A stretch of DNA of 64,000 nucleotides from Apostichopus parvimensis (Eukaryota; Echinodermata; Holothuroidea; Aspidochirotida; Stichopodidae). A program made the translations under genes and the position numbers. The notes beneath the pieces were generated by a model that searched no databases, was not told where the DNA came from, and was given only the letters and a program-made list of their open reading frames with translations. Positions 1 through 14,014 of the stretch are shown here, piece by piece. Each line of letters starts with the position of its first letter. The first letter of the stretch is position 1. Where the stretch lies: the NCBI GenBank assembly GCA_000934455.1, contig KN889677.1, positions 69,752 to 133,751 of the forward strand. The letters run 5' to 3'.

Positions 1-110
1 ATGCAGCACCAAGCCCTTAAGTTGATGAAAAACCCTGTATAGCAATTGAGTTATGCAGCCCCAAGCCCTTATGTTGATTGCAAACCCCCTTGATAGCAAT
101 TTCTTTGCTG
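1..110. repeat. Two-copy tandem repeat, 52-bp period, at the left edge
   Basis: The block starting at position 1 and the block starting at 53 are clearly related: both begin ATGCAGCNCCAAGCCCTTA and both contain an AACCC..TATAGCAATT-type segment. The repeat may continue to the left. It lies in DNAH5 intron 24, about 100 bp beyond the donor at 206. The rest of 1-206 shows no other feature. Confidence 0.6.
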
Positions 111-206
111 GGGGTGGCAGTCAGTCCCTTGCAAACCCTGTACTTGGAATCGCAGTAAAGAAATGACCGACAGTGTGCGATACAAGATAGTCGGTGAAAT
201 GCTTAC

Positions 207-2910
207 CTCTTTATAGTCATCATAGAATGTATCACAGTCAGTTATAAATGTTTGCACATTTTCTAAGAGACCTCCTTTGAAGTCTGGCTGAATCACTAAG
301 AGGTGATGAGACAGCTGGGTTGCCTGGGTAACGATCTTCTCCCAAGAGTATCTCAAGGTATCCACACTCTCTGTGTCGTCCTTCATGAGTAATTCATACT
401 TGTTTAGGAGAGCGTAGGATTCCTGTCAAAAAAGAAGGGAACCGAGGAAATGGTTTATAAGGAGAACAAGATACAAGAAATGATTCATGGAGCAAACAAA
501 CACACAAGAAAATGGTTTATAAGGAGAACAAGATACAAGAAAATGATTGATGGAGCAAACAAAAACACAATGCCTCATAAAGAAAGAAAGAGCAGTGGTA
601 TGTAAAGAACAGACGGATACAAGAATGATTGATGAAGTAAAAAGAAGAAACAAAAATCACACATAAATAAAGAGAGAAGCAATCATTCATAAGGCAAAAT
701 AAGATACAAGAATGATTTATGATGTAAAAAGAAGAAACAGACAATAACATATAAAGAGAGAAGCAGTTGTTCATAAGGGAAGGAAGATACAAAAATGTTT
801 GATGAAGTGAAAGGAAAAAACAGACAATCACACATAATTTAATAATAATAAATAATAAATAAGTTCTTAATATAGCGCCAAATACCAAAATGCCTCTAGG
901 CGCTTTACAAACCTAAAACAAATAAAAAAATAAAAAGACAGAGAAATAAAGGAAGAAGCAATCATTCATAAGGGAAAAGAAGATACAAGAATGATTGATG
1001 AAATTAAAAGTTAGAAACAATCACATATAAAAAAAGAAAGAAGCAATTGTTCATAAGGAAAAGAAGATAACAAAAATGATTGATGAGGTAAAAGAGCAAA
1101 CAAACAATGATTCAAAACAGAAAGAAGCAAAGGTTCTGTAACACAAAATTTAACAATCAAATGAGTAATAGTTTGATCATGCAAAGCCTCTGGATGATTC
1201 TAAGGTTAATCATCAAAAACTTTTGAAAGTGGACGGACTGGATGGAATTCATTCTAGTTCTGTAGTTGTATTTATAGATGTTAGATAAATTTGAATGTTT
1301 TGCCAGCTGACCAAAGCAACATCAACATACCAGTATAAAGAATTGGTCATTCATTTCTTTTCAATTTGGAAGACCCAGCTCAACCTCAACAACTTACAGC
1401 ACTGTTAGTTGTTAACTATTGATTATCTTGTACATAACTGTGTTAGCAACAGTGTGCCGTTTTATTTAGCTCATTATTAAAGTTAGCCCTTCCCCATCCT
1501 CCCCCTTCCCCTCTTTCCCCTTCCAACTCCTTTCCCCTCCCCCATGTGATTCTTGTATCTATCAACAAAACTGTCATTTTTTGACAATTAACAAAAAATC
1601 TGCCTTTTGAGTTTCCACATACATTATGCCTACAGAAATTACGAAAATTGACTTTAAACAAGTTGATTCAATTATTCACCTCAATAGGTCCAATTTGCAT
1701 ATCAATAGAGATCTCCTTCTCCCTGACATCCTTCAGGGTGAGCATGGCCAGTCGAATATCATCCAAGTCTTTGATTGGTCGGCTAAGCTTCTTTCCCGTC
1801 TCTTCGATGAATTCAAATATATCGTTCATATTGGATCGATACTTCTCATTGCAAGCCTTTGCGAATGCCAGTTGCCAAGCTCTCGTCTCTGTGGTCAATG
1901 CCAACTTCAAATTTTCTGTTTTTAAAAAAGCAACAAGAATAAATATGACTCAATATCCAACAACTAATTTAAATGATATGAATTAAATACCTAAAGTGTT
2001 TGACTAAGAGGAATAAAACTTTTCCTTCTTAAATCGAATGAAGCAATTTGGTACGGGAACAATGGTGCTTATTCGATAATCATACAACAGCTTCAACTGA
2101 AATGTATCATATCATAAGTATTACAAAATAATATTCAATGTGATTGTTTCATACAAAAACAAGTACCTCACATTCTCTTGTGATATTACAATTCAAGTTA
2201 CATTCATACTGTGCGTACAAAGACCTACACAAAATTGGCTTTTCGTGTTCTTTGTCGATCTAGCAAGTGTTCCATGTTTTGTTATGCCTACATTTATTTA
2301 AGAATACCTTGTCCTTTAATTCGGTGGTAGTGCACTAGCCCAAAACATTGCTGCTCTTTTCAAAAAAATTTGTTTTTGGCTTCCCAGTTTTCAATGATTC
2401 ATCTACATACACACTTAAAATATATTCAAACTGCATTCTTAAATTCAATATTCAACAGTACTTCATTGTTAAATCACAGAGTGTGACGTGCTGAAACAAT
2501 TCTCCTTGTTCTGAGGATGGACAACGCTACTACTAACGCCGCTACTACTAACGCCGCTACTACTAACACCGCTACTACTAATGCCGCTACTACTAACGCC
2601 GCTACTACTAACGCCGCTACTACTACTACTACTAACGCCGCTACTACTGCTACTGCTACTGCTACTACTACTACTACTCCATACCTGTAAAGAGAGCCAG
2701 AGCTCCAACATTGTAAAACTCTGGTTCTGCCTGTATGCTTTCTTCAAGTTCTCTGTAATGAAGGATCATATTTTGGAAGTCGTTCAGTTTCGGCTCAGAG
2801 GCCAAAAACTCAGCGACGGTCTCATCTCTGTCTTTCTGCCATATTGAATGGTACTCCTTGAAGCTGTCCATCGCAGTTGTCACTTCCTACAATGTAACGA
2901 AATAAATATA

Positions 2911-2942
<32 letters not shown>

Positions 2943-5900
2943 CATATATGATGTATGGTGCTTAAACACAACGAAAACAAAGAACTTCACAGTGCAAAAT
3001 AAAGAAATTATGAAACAGTTTGAGCATTTTGAAAATCTATTATAGATACTAGTATAAGGTTATTAAGTACTTGTAGTTTCACTTAGAGGAAGTCCTTTAC
3101 CCATTACCCTTGCTCATATCCAGAGAGATTCTACTTGCACTGGTACCGCAGGTGGATGAAGGAGTATAAAAATGGGATGTGTGGTGTGGCTTAAATGGTA
3201 CGTTCCAAGGAATACTTACAATATAATGTAGGTCAACAATTAGGTCTACGTGAAAACTTTTCTGATATCTTCTCTGTTTTGTTTTGGGGGGAGGGGGGGG
3301 GAGAAGTGAAGCTGAATGGGGTGTACACCCTCCACCTACCTACACCCCTAGATCGGTGCCTGATAACTGAGATTAAGATATCAAACAGGAGAATTATACT
3401 GCCATGCAACTGATTGTTTGTATTTTGTAATCTCCTGTCACCAGTATCTTAATACAATACAAATTATGAGGCGACTTTTAAACAAATCGGGAAAGTTTCC
3501 TTGCATTTCCGTTGTTTGAACAATTAACAGTCATTTGAACTTCGACCTCACATAACTTATGGTTACTGACCTCAATAGTGGAGTTCACTGATGTTGAGAT
3601 GACAGAGACTACCTTAGCGACCTCCTTGTTCTCACTGACACTCTTGAAGTAACTTTTAGTCTGAGCAGGTGTCATCAAGAGAGTTGGTCTATCCTCGGCA
3701 CGACCTTTGAAAGAGGAGAGCGTTCAGAATTGAAAGAGTCTTTACACCACATTTTGTAGAACCCATGTAGAAAACATATATAGCCTATATCTTGAGCCAT
3801 AATGACAATGCTCATATTGCAAATCATCAAATATTAATCAAGTTAACTCCCACTGGAAAAACTAGATAACAGTGCTTGAAACTCTATCTCTGTTGGCTAT
3901 TGACACCTGCATCATATCATCAATTAATTATGGTAAAGAAAGGTCACTTCTCGAGATGAATGCACTTATTTTTAGGTATTCTCTTTACCTCCTGACCAAT
4001 GAAATGTAGTGTGCGGATGAATAAAGTGAATTTCTATTTATACAGATTTATTTTTACTCACTTTACTCACAAACAACGTGAAACTCAGATACAAACAAAA
4101 TTGGATGATGAGTCAAAGGGGAATTTAACTTACTCTTTCTGTTTGTACCAGCATCGCTACGAGAACTCTCTGAGGGCGCTATGCTGGAAAAACTGCTCCT
4201 CCTTCCGTCATCTCCAAGCGCCTTTTGTCGGATCTCCGCTTCCTGCATTGCCTAAAGAATAAAACTCAGTTAAATCAATTATCAGAGAAGCTTTGGCAAT
4301 ATCTGAGCTTATTCCTAAGATTTTATTATTTTACACATAGATGGCTTTTTTTTTTATCTATACCAAAAAAAATATGACTAGCAAGCTTAAATGAACACTA
4401 AATTCTTTATTTCCTACAGGTAGCAATATGCAAGCCTTTAAATTGCTTCAATGATCTTGCACAAATAGGTCAAATTAATTACATTATCAACATTTCACAG
4501 TAATGTAGGAATCTTGAATCTGTATTTTCTCCAAACAAAAAAAAAGGAAAATTTTGCAAAGCATTTTGAAAAAAAAAAGCTTACCTTTGATTTTCTCTCT
4601 TTGCTCCACTGCATGACCCCCTTTGACACCCCTACAACCATCTGGACTGCTTTATTTACCACCTGTTGCACTTCATCTAGGGTTGGTTGCATTACAATGT
4701 TCGGTATAGCCAGACCCACGTTACAACGGAAGAATGGACAATCTTTCTTTCGACCCTCTCCATTTTGACTTGCATCTGAAAAAAAATTCCAAATGCTATT
4801 TGTTTAAAACAGACTTACAAATTATCAAATGTTTTAATTTAAAAAAAAAAATACGCATTTTACGGAAAAAAAGGATCTGATCCCAAACTAATTCTTTTCA
4901 GTGACATCGAGCAAATGTATCTTGATATATATGACTGGCATTTAATATTCCATGCTGTGTACATTTGGTAACACATGGCTTTAAAGTAGTGTTAGGACGG
5001 TACAATGCCTTATCTGGCAAGATACTATAAACGAGGGTGATAGTGATGATGACTTGAAACACATGCGAGATAAGAGAACCGCACTAGGAAGAGTGTCAGA
5101 TAACCAGATATTACATTCTACAATATTGTATGTGATAAAACTTGTGAATAAACTTGTATTCGAACAAACTCTGGTGTGACTTTGTCGTATAAAGAAAGTG
5201 TGGACTTTCAAGAAAGTCAAGATTTGACAGTATGCATGATATATGATGATAACATATTAATGGTCAATGGTGATGGTGATATTAACCCGAATAAAGACAA
5301 TAACCCCAAATCATGGTAAATAAAGAATGGGAGTGTACCCATGTCGAATAAAAAACAAGGTAGGAAGGAACAATCACAATCTTTGTAGACAAATGACTGT
5401 CAACAAATTGCTCAATTTATATAACAGACTATGTAGATTGAGTTAGAGGGCCTGATGTTTCGATCCTTGCGGGGGCTTCTTCTAAATCACAATTTATGCA
5501 GTTAAACTCACGAACAAATAAGAGTTTTAAGATATACAATACAATGTGAACCCCCTTGAAATGTTAAACAACAATTAAAATTTATTGATATAATTAAACT
5601 GAGACTGACCTGCGATGTAACTGAGATGGACGGTGGAGGTTAGCCGTTTTCTGATAGACTCCAGCGTGTATCGAGTATCTCTCAGCAGGGCGTCCAAGTT
5701 ACGGTGGTTGAAGTGCGCAAGGAGCTCCTGGGCAGCCTCCTCTAAATGTTCCTTCATCTCCCGTTTACGCTTGGCGGTGCTGATGGCGTTGTTGGCTTGG
5801 GACTTGACGCTCTGGCTCCTACTGGTGCTGTGCATACTTTTCCTAGATGGGGTGGGGCTGGATTTACGTTTCTCACCATCTATGGAAAGCATGGCGACGT

Positions 5901-8900
5901 GTCATATGAGATTATTCAAGCTGTCTTCTAAGGGACAGTTTATTCTTACTGGTAAGTGGTATAAAGTACCGTCCAAGTCCAAAGCTTGTCTACTATGTTC
6001 AATGAGCACAACCTGTATTGACGATGTACATAGTCAATATCTAGCAGTCATAGTAACGTTCATACCAGACATAGAGAACTTCAACTAAGTTAATATTACA
6101 ATAGGGGGTGAATTTCCTTACTTAGATATTCCATTTGGGTTGCTAATTAAACACATTAGCCAGCTAAGGAAAACATCCCAATCACCCAAAACAGCAGTAT
6201 GCATTGTGAACAAAGCCTTCTACATAGTTGCTCTCTGGATGAGAATTATCCAAACACCGGCTGCTCCAACCACATCTGCAACTGGTAAATGTAATTCAAA
6301 CCAATCGCTAAACAGTTCCCAAACCGTTAGTGTCTCATACTTCAGTATCCTTATGATTAATTCTTCAATTCACATACTAGCTTTGGATATCTACTGTGAA
6401 TTAACATCTGCTCCTTTCCAACACCGAGTTAAACTACAAACAATTTAAATCCAACCAAATGTAAGTATAAGTAAGAAATAACAAAAAGTAAAAAAATATT
6501 TCTATAACAAGATAACTGCAACATGACTATTGCTCATGTCTTCAAATGCATACAGATTATCTGTATATCCCTGTAACACATACAGATTATCTGTATATCC
6601 CTGTAACACATACAGATTAGCTACGTATCCCTGTTGTCTAAATCAACAGTCCCCATAACCAAACCTACCACAAATCACTTAAAGCTTCTCAATCTTGGCC
6701 CCAAATATGCTCGAAAAAATCAAATAATGGTCACTCATGCTCCAATCTCAACAAGCAAGTTTACAACCATCCTCATACTATCTTTGCTCACTAAAACATT
6801 TTTTTTTAAATGTCTACTTTGACTCTCCTTGGTGTTTGAAAATAAATTTGGGGATGCAGAACCACCAGAAAAGTCTTTTTGAAAAACTTGGTAGAATTTG
6901 GAAGCCCAATACTGGTGACCTTTGACCTCACCAAATTCTTTCAATCCTTAAGATGACTGACTTACTTTCATCTGCAACTTCCTTCTCCTCATCCTCCTCT
7001 TCTTCTTCCTCTTCCCCATCTTCATCTTCTGTCGTCAACATATTGATGAGCTCGTTAGCCGCTTCCTCTACCTGAGCACTCTTATTCTGTAAATTCACCG
7101 CTCCTTTGTTGCACAAATCCTGCAAATGAATGACAAAACAAGCAAAATTGAATGTCAGAACATGAAAATACAGTTAAAACATTTGGAAGCAAAGGTGTTA
7201 AAAAAACTATGATGACTGATATTCTTTCCTGTGAAATCATTGACTGTGAAGCTAACGAAAGGTCTAAGCAATCACCTGAGTGTTTTCGAGAAAGAAATCG
7301 ATGGTCCAGGGTTCATCTTCTGGCAGCTGACAAAGAGGGACCATGGTCATCTCTTCCAGGACTGAATTGATGCGGAACTGACAGAGATCGTTGGCCCTGG
7401 TAATCAGCAAGTCAAGCTTGGCTGGAAAATCATGAAAATTAATAATAATAATAAAGCAAAGAAAATACCGTCAACTGGGATGACAAGACTATGACCAGAT
7501 GTTAATACATCGAATGTCCATACAAGAATCTGCTAGTTTGTATTTTGCTATGTGAAGTACACGCGAAAAATAGTTAAAGGTAATGAACATTGTCTTCAAA
7601 TGTTAGGATGCTGACATTTGCTTATGTACAGTTCTCAAAAATAGTTTTGGTAAGGAATTTCTGTCCTCAAAATCATTCCCAGGCAATGGGAAGTGTTGAA
7701 TTTGAATGCAAGATGCCACAGGAGTGGCTGTAAAAATGCTTGTTAAAGTTTGCAAATGTGTGACCATTCTTTAACTTTATAGCATATTGCTGATAATACT
7801 GAAGACTGTAGATCAAAAGTCACCTATTACCGTAAATCTGCCTAACAGGGTGGCCAGCACTCTCAAGATTAAGTTTACATCACCTCCAGCATTGCTAAAT
7901 GCCTTTAAAACAATCTTAACTAAGTTCAAATATTCATCTGTTTACTCACTGCCAAAAGAAAATCACAACCAGATATACCAAAAATAGACTGTAAGGTCTA
8001 AGTTTGTATTTGTCACATTTTTTTCCCCTTCATTACAACATAAATAAGCACGAAATTCAGTATGAAATATCAACAATATATCAACAAATATTTAAGCTTA
8101 TCCATATTGGATTACCCATTTGGAAGACATTCCCCCAAATAGACAAAAAAGACCCCCTCCCCCCTTCACCCCCAAAAAAAGAACAATAGCCAAATATTGG
8201 AAAAATAAAACTTTCTACCATCATATTATCTTTCTCTTTAAATACTATAGATTTACGTAGATTTACATAGTTATACGTACCTAATGCTTGATGTACGCCA
8301 GCTGTATAGATTTCAATGTTAATGCTCGTCCAGGTCAGCATTGTTAATCCAGGGTCCATAACATTGTCCAGTTTGTTAATGTGGGGCACCAACAGGGGCT
8401 CGAAAGCAGGTTGAATCAAACTTCGAACACGTTTGTTCTCCTTCAGCATTACCTGTTGTAAGTGTATGAGATATGTAGATTTATTCTCCAGAAAAAATTT
8501 CCATAAATTCTTATTCCCTCTGTCTAAATTAAACAATCAAACTATGGCAGGCATGGGTGGGTGGGCGGTGGGGTTGGGGGAGCAAACCAGCACCGAGGAC
8601 CAACCATTAACAAGCGAAAGAGAGTATAATCATTGTGTTTTATTGAAATCATTACTGAAATCAGTTTATTAATTACTACCCTGTGTCTCATGCAGTACAA
8701 GATAATATGTTAATATATTATGATATTAATTATATTTTAAGTGACATGATTAAGAGAAGTGTTCTGCCACAAATCAAACAGTTGATTGCAAACAAGTACC
8801 TGTCAAAATGTTCAGCTGATCATATCAAGACTAATTTAGCTCAAACCATCAATTCTAAATTTCAAATCAATAATTAGACCCAAAAATCAGAGAAAACAAA

Positions 8901-11900
8901 ATCAGAAATATGTTTGAATAATTCCACTATTGATGGATCATCACGCAATTATCCACATCTTGACTCGCAAACATCCATAGGAAATGCTCTAATTTTGTAA
9001 ACAATACATAGGAAAAAGAAATTCGTTCTTCTATTCATGCAAGCGCATTTTCCAACAGATATTCCATTTAAATATTTACACAAACTGTGACACTATTGAT
9101 ATTGATATATTCCCATCCAGGCATGCCTCAATTTTACAAGCATTTCACCTCTCTCACATACCTTTAGGCTGTTGTAATGTTCCTTAAATACACCTTGCTT
9201 CTGGCGTAGTTTGATGGCAGCTGTCGGGATCTCCAGACCCAGCCTTGACATGCATTCCGTTTCTCTCATCAAGGTCAAGATTTGGGGGTCAAAGTTCACA
9301 TAGAGTTCCTTGGTTTCAGGGTGTTCTACCAGCAGTGAAGCATGGAGGCCTGATTTTACAGCATCCACCTTAAAACATTGATGAGAAAAGAAAAGTGGAA
9401 AATTATACCATGCTATGTTTCACAATTTTCTCTGGTAGGTGATTTATCCTTCTCATTTGTTGATATTGCCAAATAGAGCAGGTTAACTACAATATTATAA
9501 TATCTTTTTATTGCCTTAACCTAAATTAATAGCAAATCAGAAAAAAAAATGATTTGGATCATACAACAAATTTACCTAAAGGAAGAAACACAATCAGAAC
9601 TATGATTGGAAAGTTGAGGCAAATTCATTTATGGCCTCCAAATCTTAAAAAAAAAAAATCTTAGTTGGACAAAATATCTATATATATCAAGTTAGTTGCA
9701 TATAATTAACATAAAGATGACTGAAAACGATTGCACTACATTACCACCAACCCACTATGAATCGTCTCATTTATAATCTTATTAAATACTTCTAGCGTGT
9801 CTTTGTGAGTGTCCTATACATGGTCTAACCAAACAACCCTCATGTCTCCTCCTCACCTGCCGTAACCAAGCTCGATGGTACAAAACTTCAAATTCCATCA
9901 ATACTTTGGCCAATTTATTGTAGTTTCTGATTATTTTCTTGCCCTCGTTGGACGTAAGTAACTTCGGCCGTTGCTGAAATTCTTCCATCGGTTCCGAGAT
10001 TCTACGGAACATCTGTCGAGCCCAGGTGATCTTGCCAGATATTGGGGGCAGGTCTCTGGCGATCGGAGGGTCGTTCTTGTTCCTCTGATAATTCTTGGCG
10101 GTGTTTTCAATTTCCCTGCCAAACCTCTGCAGAATGGTGTTGTACTTCTCAGCCACATTCAGAGCTGGGAGACCAAGACTACAAAGAAATAAATAAAATT
10201 ACTGACCGTTTCAGTGTTGCAATGATACATGACATACTTACATATGACATAGAAGAAAGAAAATATATTCATTGTCAAAAAGGGAGAAAGAAAACATACT
10301 GACAGATTTCTACCCGTATGTGAAGAATACATGAACGAATACACCACATACTGACAGACTTCAACACGTCTGTGAAGACTAAGTGAACGAATATAACACA
10401 TACTGAGTCTTCAACATGTCTCTGAAGAAAATATGAACGATACAACACATACTGACAGATTTCAACATGTCTGTGAAGAATACATGAACGAATATAACAC
10501 ATACTGACAGCTTTCAACATATCTGTGATGAATACATGAACGAATACAACACAAACTGACAGAATTCAACACGTCTGTGAAGACTAAGTGAACGAATATA
10601 ACACATACAGACAGACTTCAACATGTATGTGAAGAATACATGAACAAAAACAACACATACTTACAGACTTCAAAATGTCTGTGAAGAATACATGAACGAA
10701 TATAACACATACTGACAGACTTAAACAAGTCTTTAAAATGAATAAGACACATACTGACATACTTCAACATGTCTGTGAAGAATACATGAACGAATATAAC
10801 ACATACTGACATATTTCAACATGTCTGTGAAGAATACATGACCGAATACAACACATACTGACAGATTTCAACATGTCTGTGAAGAATACATGAATGAATA
10901 CAGCACATACTGACATATTTCAATATGTCTGTGAAGAATATATGAACGAATTTAACATATAATGACAGACTTAAACAAGTCTTTGAATGAATAAGACACT
11001 TACTGACAGACTTCGACATGTCTGTGAAGAATACACAAATGAATATAATACATAATGACAGACTTCAACATGTCTACGACGAACACATGAATAAATATAA
11101 CTTACCGGTCAAACTTCCTGATGACTTGAAAGGCTCTCGAAGTTGAGTGGATCCCATCAAACAAATTGTCCATGAAACTCTTTATTTGATTCTGTGTAGT
11201 TAACAAGTATATCAAATCCGATTGGCTGATAGTGTTTAGAATAATCAGAATTAATGCCTCAAATTCATTTCATTTATTATTATATTCGGTCATTATGTAA
11301 CATTTTATATATTTATAGATTTGAAAACAATTAGAATAAAAAAAAAATTATTATTTTGTATTACTTTCAAAAACAACCTTCAATGGAAATACCTTATGAC
11401 AATATTTTAATGTTATGCCATGATACTGTAAGTACACAATATAAAGTTGACAATAAGGAAATAAAGAGCATTTCACCTGAAGTTCTTGAACCTGACGTTT
11501 GAATTCTGCAAAATCATCATCAAAGTCTGCTTTTCTCTGATCTAGAGGGTTATAAGGTTTCTTCTTCATTGAGGTGTAAATAACACTGAATCTGTTGGCC
11601 ATTAGCTCCATGCCTATTGGTTAAGAAGACAGCAAGGTTTGATGATAATATAGCCAGAGCAAATGGGTTATTGTTTCTAAGGCATTTCTTCTGATGGGAG
11701 ATGCAAAGTTGACTAAATTCTCTAACTAAACTTTGCTAATGGATTAAATAGATTTAAAAATGCAATGGGTGAAAATTAGGAAGTACTAAAACTAAATTTG
11801 AAACTTGGTTTGTGTTATCAATTCAGTCTCAAAAACCAAACAGAACACAATTTAATCTTAGTTCTCTTGTTCTCTCTTTTCCTTTAAAAGTTGAATTTCT

Positions 11901-13955
11901 TTAGAAGCCTTATGACAAAAGAAAGGTTAACGTTACATGTACCCTTGTGGTCTATATGTTTATTTCATGCATCATTTGATTTATATTGTTTTGCCCCATT
12001 TTTTTTAAAAGAATTGACTCAAATGTTCCTAATTTGCATTTCAAAAAAGAAAGGTTAACGTTACATGTACCCTTGTGGTCTATTTGTTTATTCATGCATA
12101 ATTTGATTTAGATTGTTTTGCCCCGTTTTTATTAAAAGAATTGTCTCAATTGTTCCTAATTTGCATTTGACTTCATCTTGTCACTGAAACACAACATCTT
12201 GCAACCACTTTCCTGTTTCATTTTGTTTTCGTATTTTAGCTCAAATGCAATATTTGGAGATGGCTTACTTCTTTCCCATTCAGCAAACCATATTAAGACA
12301 AAATACGAAATACCCAAACGAATCAAAGGGGTCATGCTTCTAGTGTTACCTTCAATCTTTGAGTCCGACAAACTGGAGAACATTTCGATGGTGCTGAACA
12401 TCTCAATGATCTTGGTCAGCCTTCTTTCGAAGGTATCAAACTTTCCAAAGATGTACATCTCTGAGAATTCAAACTGCCTCTCTGAAGGAGTGCTCTCCAG
12501 TTTCTGTTTAGTCTTTTGAAAGTGATGTTGGTACTCATGGTTGAGCTTGATACAGGCTTTCAGTTTGGGGATGAGTTCCTCGGTCGGCTGTTCCCAGATG
12601 CTGTAGAGTCCGTTGCATGAGATGTGAGCCTTACATGCAGTAATCATTTGGTTCGTGACCTGGAATTAAAATATTTTGAGTCAGGTAAACTGTATTTTAA
12701 CAATCACATATAATCAAATCCATATATTCATTTCATATGGTCGATAGCAAGTGGTGTAAATTTTTCTTTAAAATTGTAGCATTTAGGATAAAGTAAAGGC
12801 ACATGAATAATAAACTACAATTTTATATTTTATGATTCAAAGAAGTTGAATGTGCTTATCAATTAGTCTTTGATGCAGAAATCATTGGTTTGTATACTGG
12901 AATAAAATTCTTTGACATTTAAAAAACCTCTTCAAGAATTATACCTCCAAAACTCTCTCTATAGTCATTCTTTTAGTTTTTAGTCAAATTGTAGTTAAAA
13001 TTTCTCACTTTGGGATATGTAAAAGGCACTTGAAAAATGAACTAGAAAGGTAAACCTATACAAAGGCAAAATATTTATTAAATGTTGATACTGTAGTTTA
13101 TATCTCAAAGAATGAACAATCTTTGTAAAGAACTGCTTTCCTTTTAACACAAGAAATACATGAGAACATTATGTAAATTTCTTTACCTTTACAAACAGCG
13201 AAGTCATCCGCTCTGAGGTGTTATAAAACCTTGAGATGCTGTGAATCATACGGATGGCGTTGATCAGACCAGGGATCGTCTCCACCATGCCCACCTAAAA
13301 GAAAAAAAACAGCAAAAGTATTCAATATTTTTATATTTACTTCTTCATTCAACACTTGAGCAAAATCTAACCTGCAATGAAACTAAGAAAGAAATTTTTC
13401 AGAGTTATATTGAATCTTTCAATAGTTCAAGCACCCATGCCAACCCAGAAAAGAAGACTTTAATAATCACCCAAAACTAAAAAACTTACCGGGTCACTGT
13501 TGTAAAGAGGATCACAAAACTTCTCCAGGGTGTAGAGAAATTTGACATTGTCTTTGGCCTCATTTGCATAATCAGTGATTCGACGATCGAGGTCCAGCCA
13601 TGTCTGAGAGTAGAACAATGAAGAAGAAATATATGTTAAGAAAGAAAAAAGGTAAAAAAATCAATATAATTTGAGGTAGGTCTAATCACAAGGAATATTG
13701 CCTTTTGTTAACCCTATTCTCAGGACTCATACTGTATGTGGGAAAAATTTAAAAAAATTTCCTTTACCTTCAAAGTTTTTGATTTTGCAGCTTGTAGCAC
13801 AAAGAGTACAGCTTTGATGTTAGGTCCCTTCAGCTGTTGCAATAAATAGTTAAACCTTGCCATCCGTCTCTTCCAATGATCTAACTCTGCTCTAGGGCCA
13901 ATGTTGTCAGCTTCTTTCCTCATCTGTTCACTCTCTGCAAGAACCTACCCAAAAG

Positions 13956-14014
<59 letters not shown>

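Larger units (their letters stand above)
207..3704 (-). other. DNAH5: DNAH5 exons 21-24: distal tail approaching the linker (about residues 1142-1404)
   Basis: The exons encode strongly conserved stretches including [70 protein letters not shown] and TLRYSWEKI. In DNAH5 these precede the linker and the AAA ring. Exon 24 (207-422) ends at phase 0 with a GTAAG-type donor, so the next exon is to the left of the window. Confidence 0.9.

Noticed and set aside
5440-5490. Possible SINE core (CCTGATGTTTCGATCCTTGC)
   Set aside because: The stretch resembles a widespread repeat core, but no tRNA-like head or tail could be delimited.
10293-11105. CRISPR-like array
   Set aside because: The 52-bp units are contiguous with no unique spacers, and the genome is eukaryotic.
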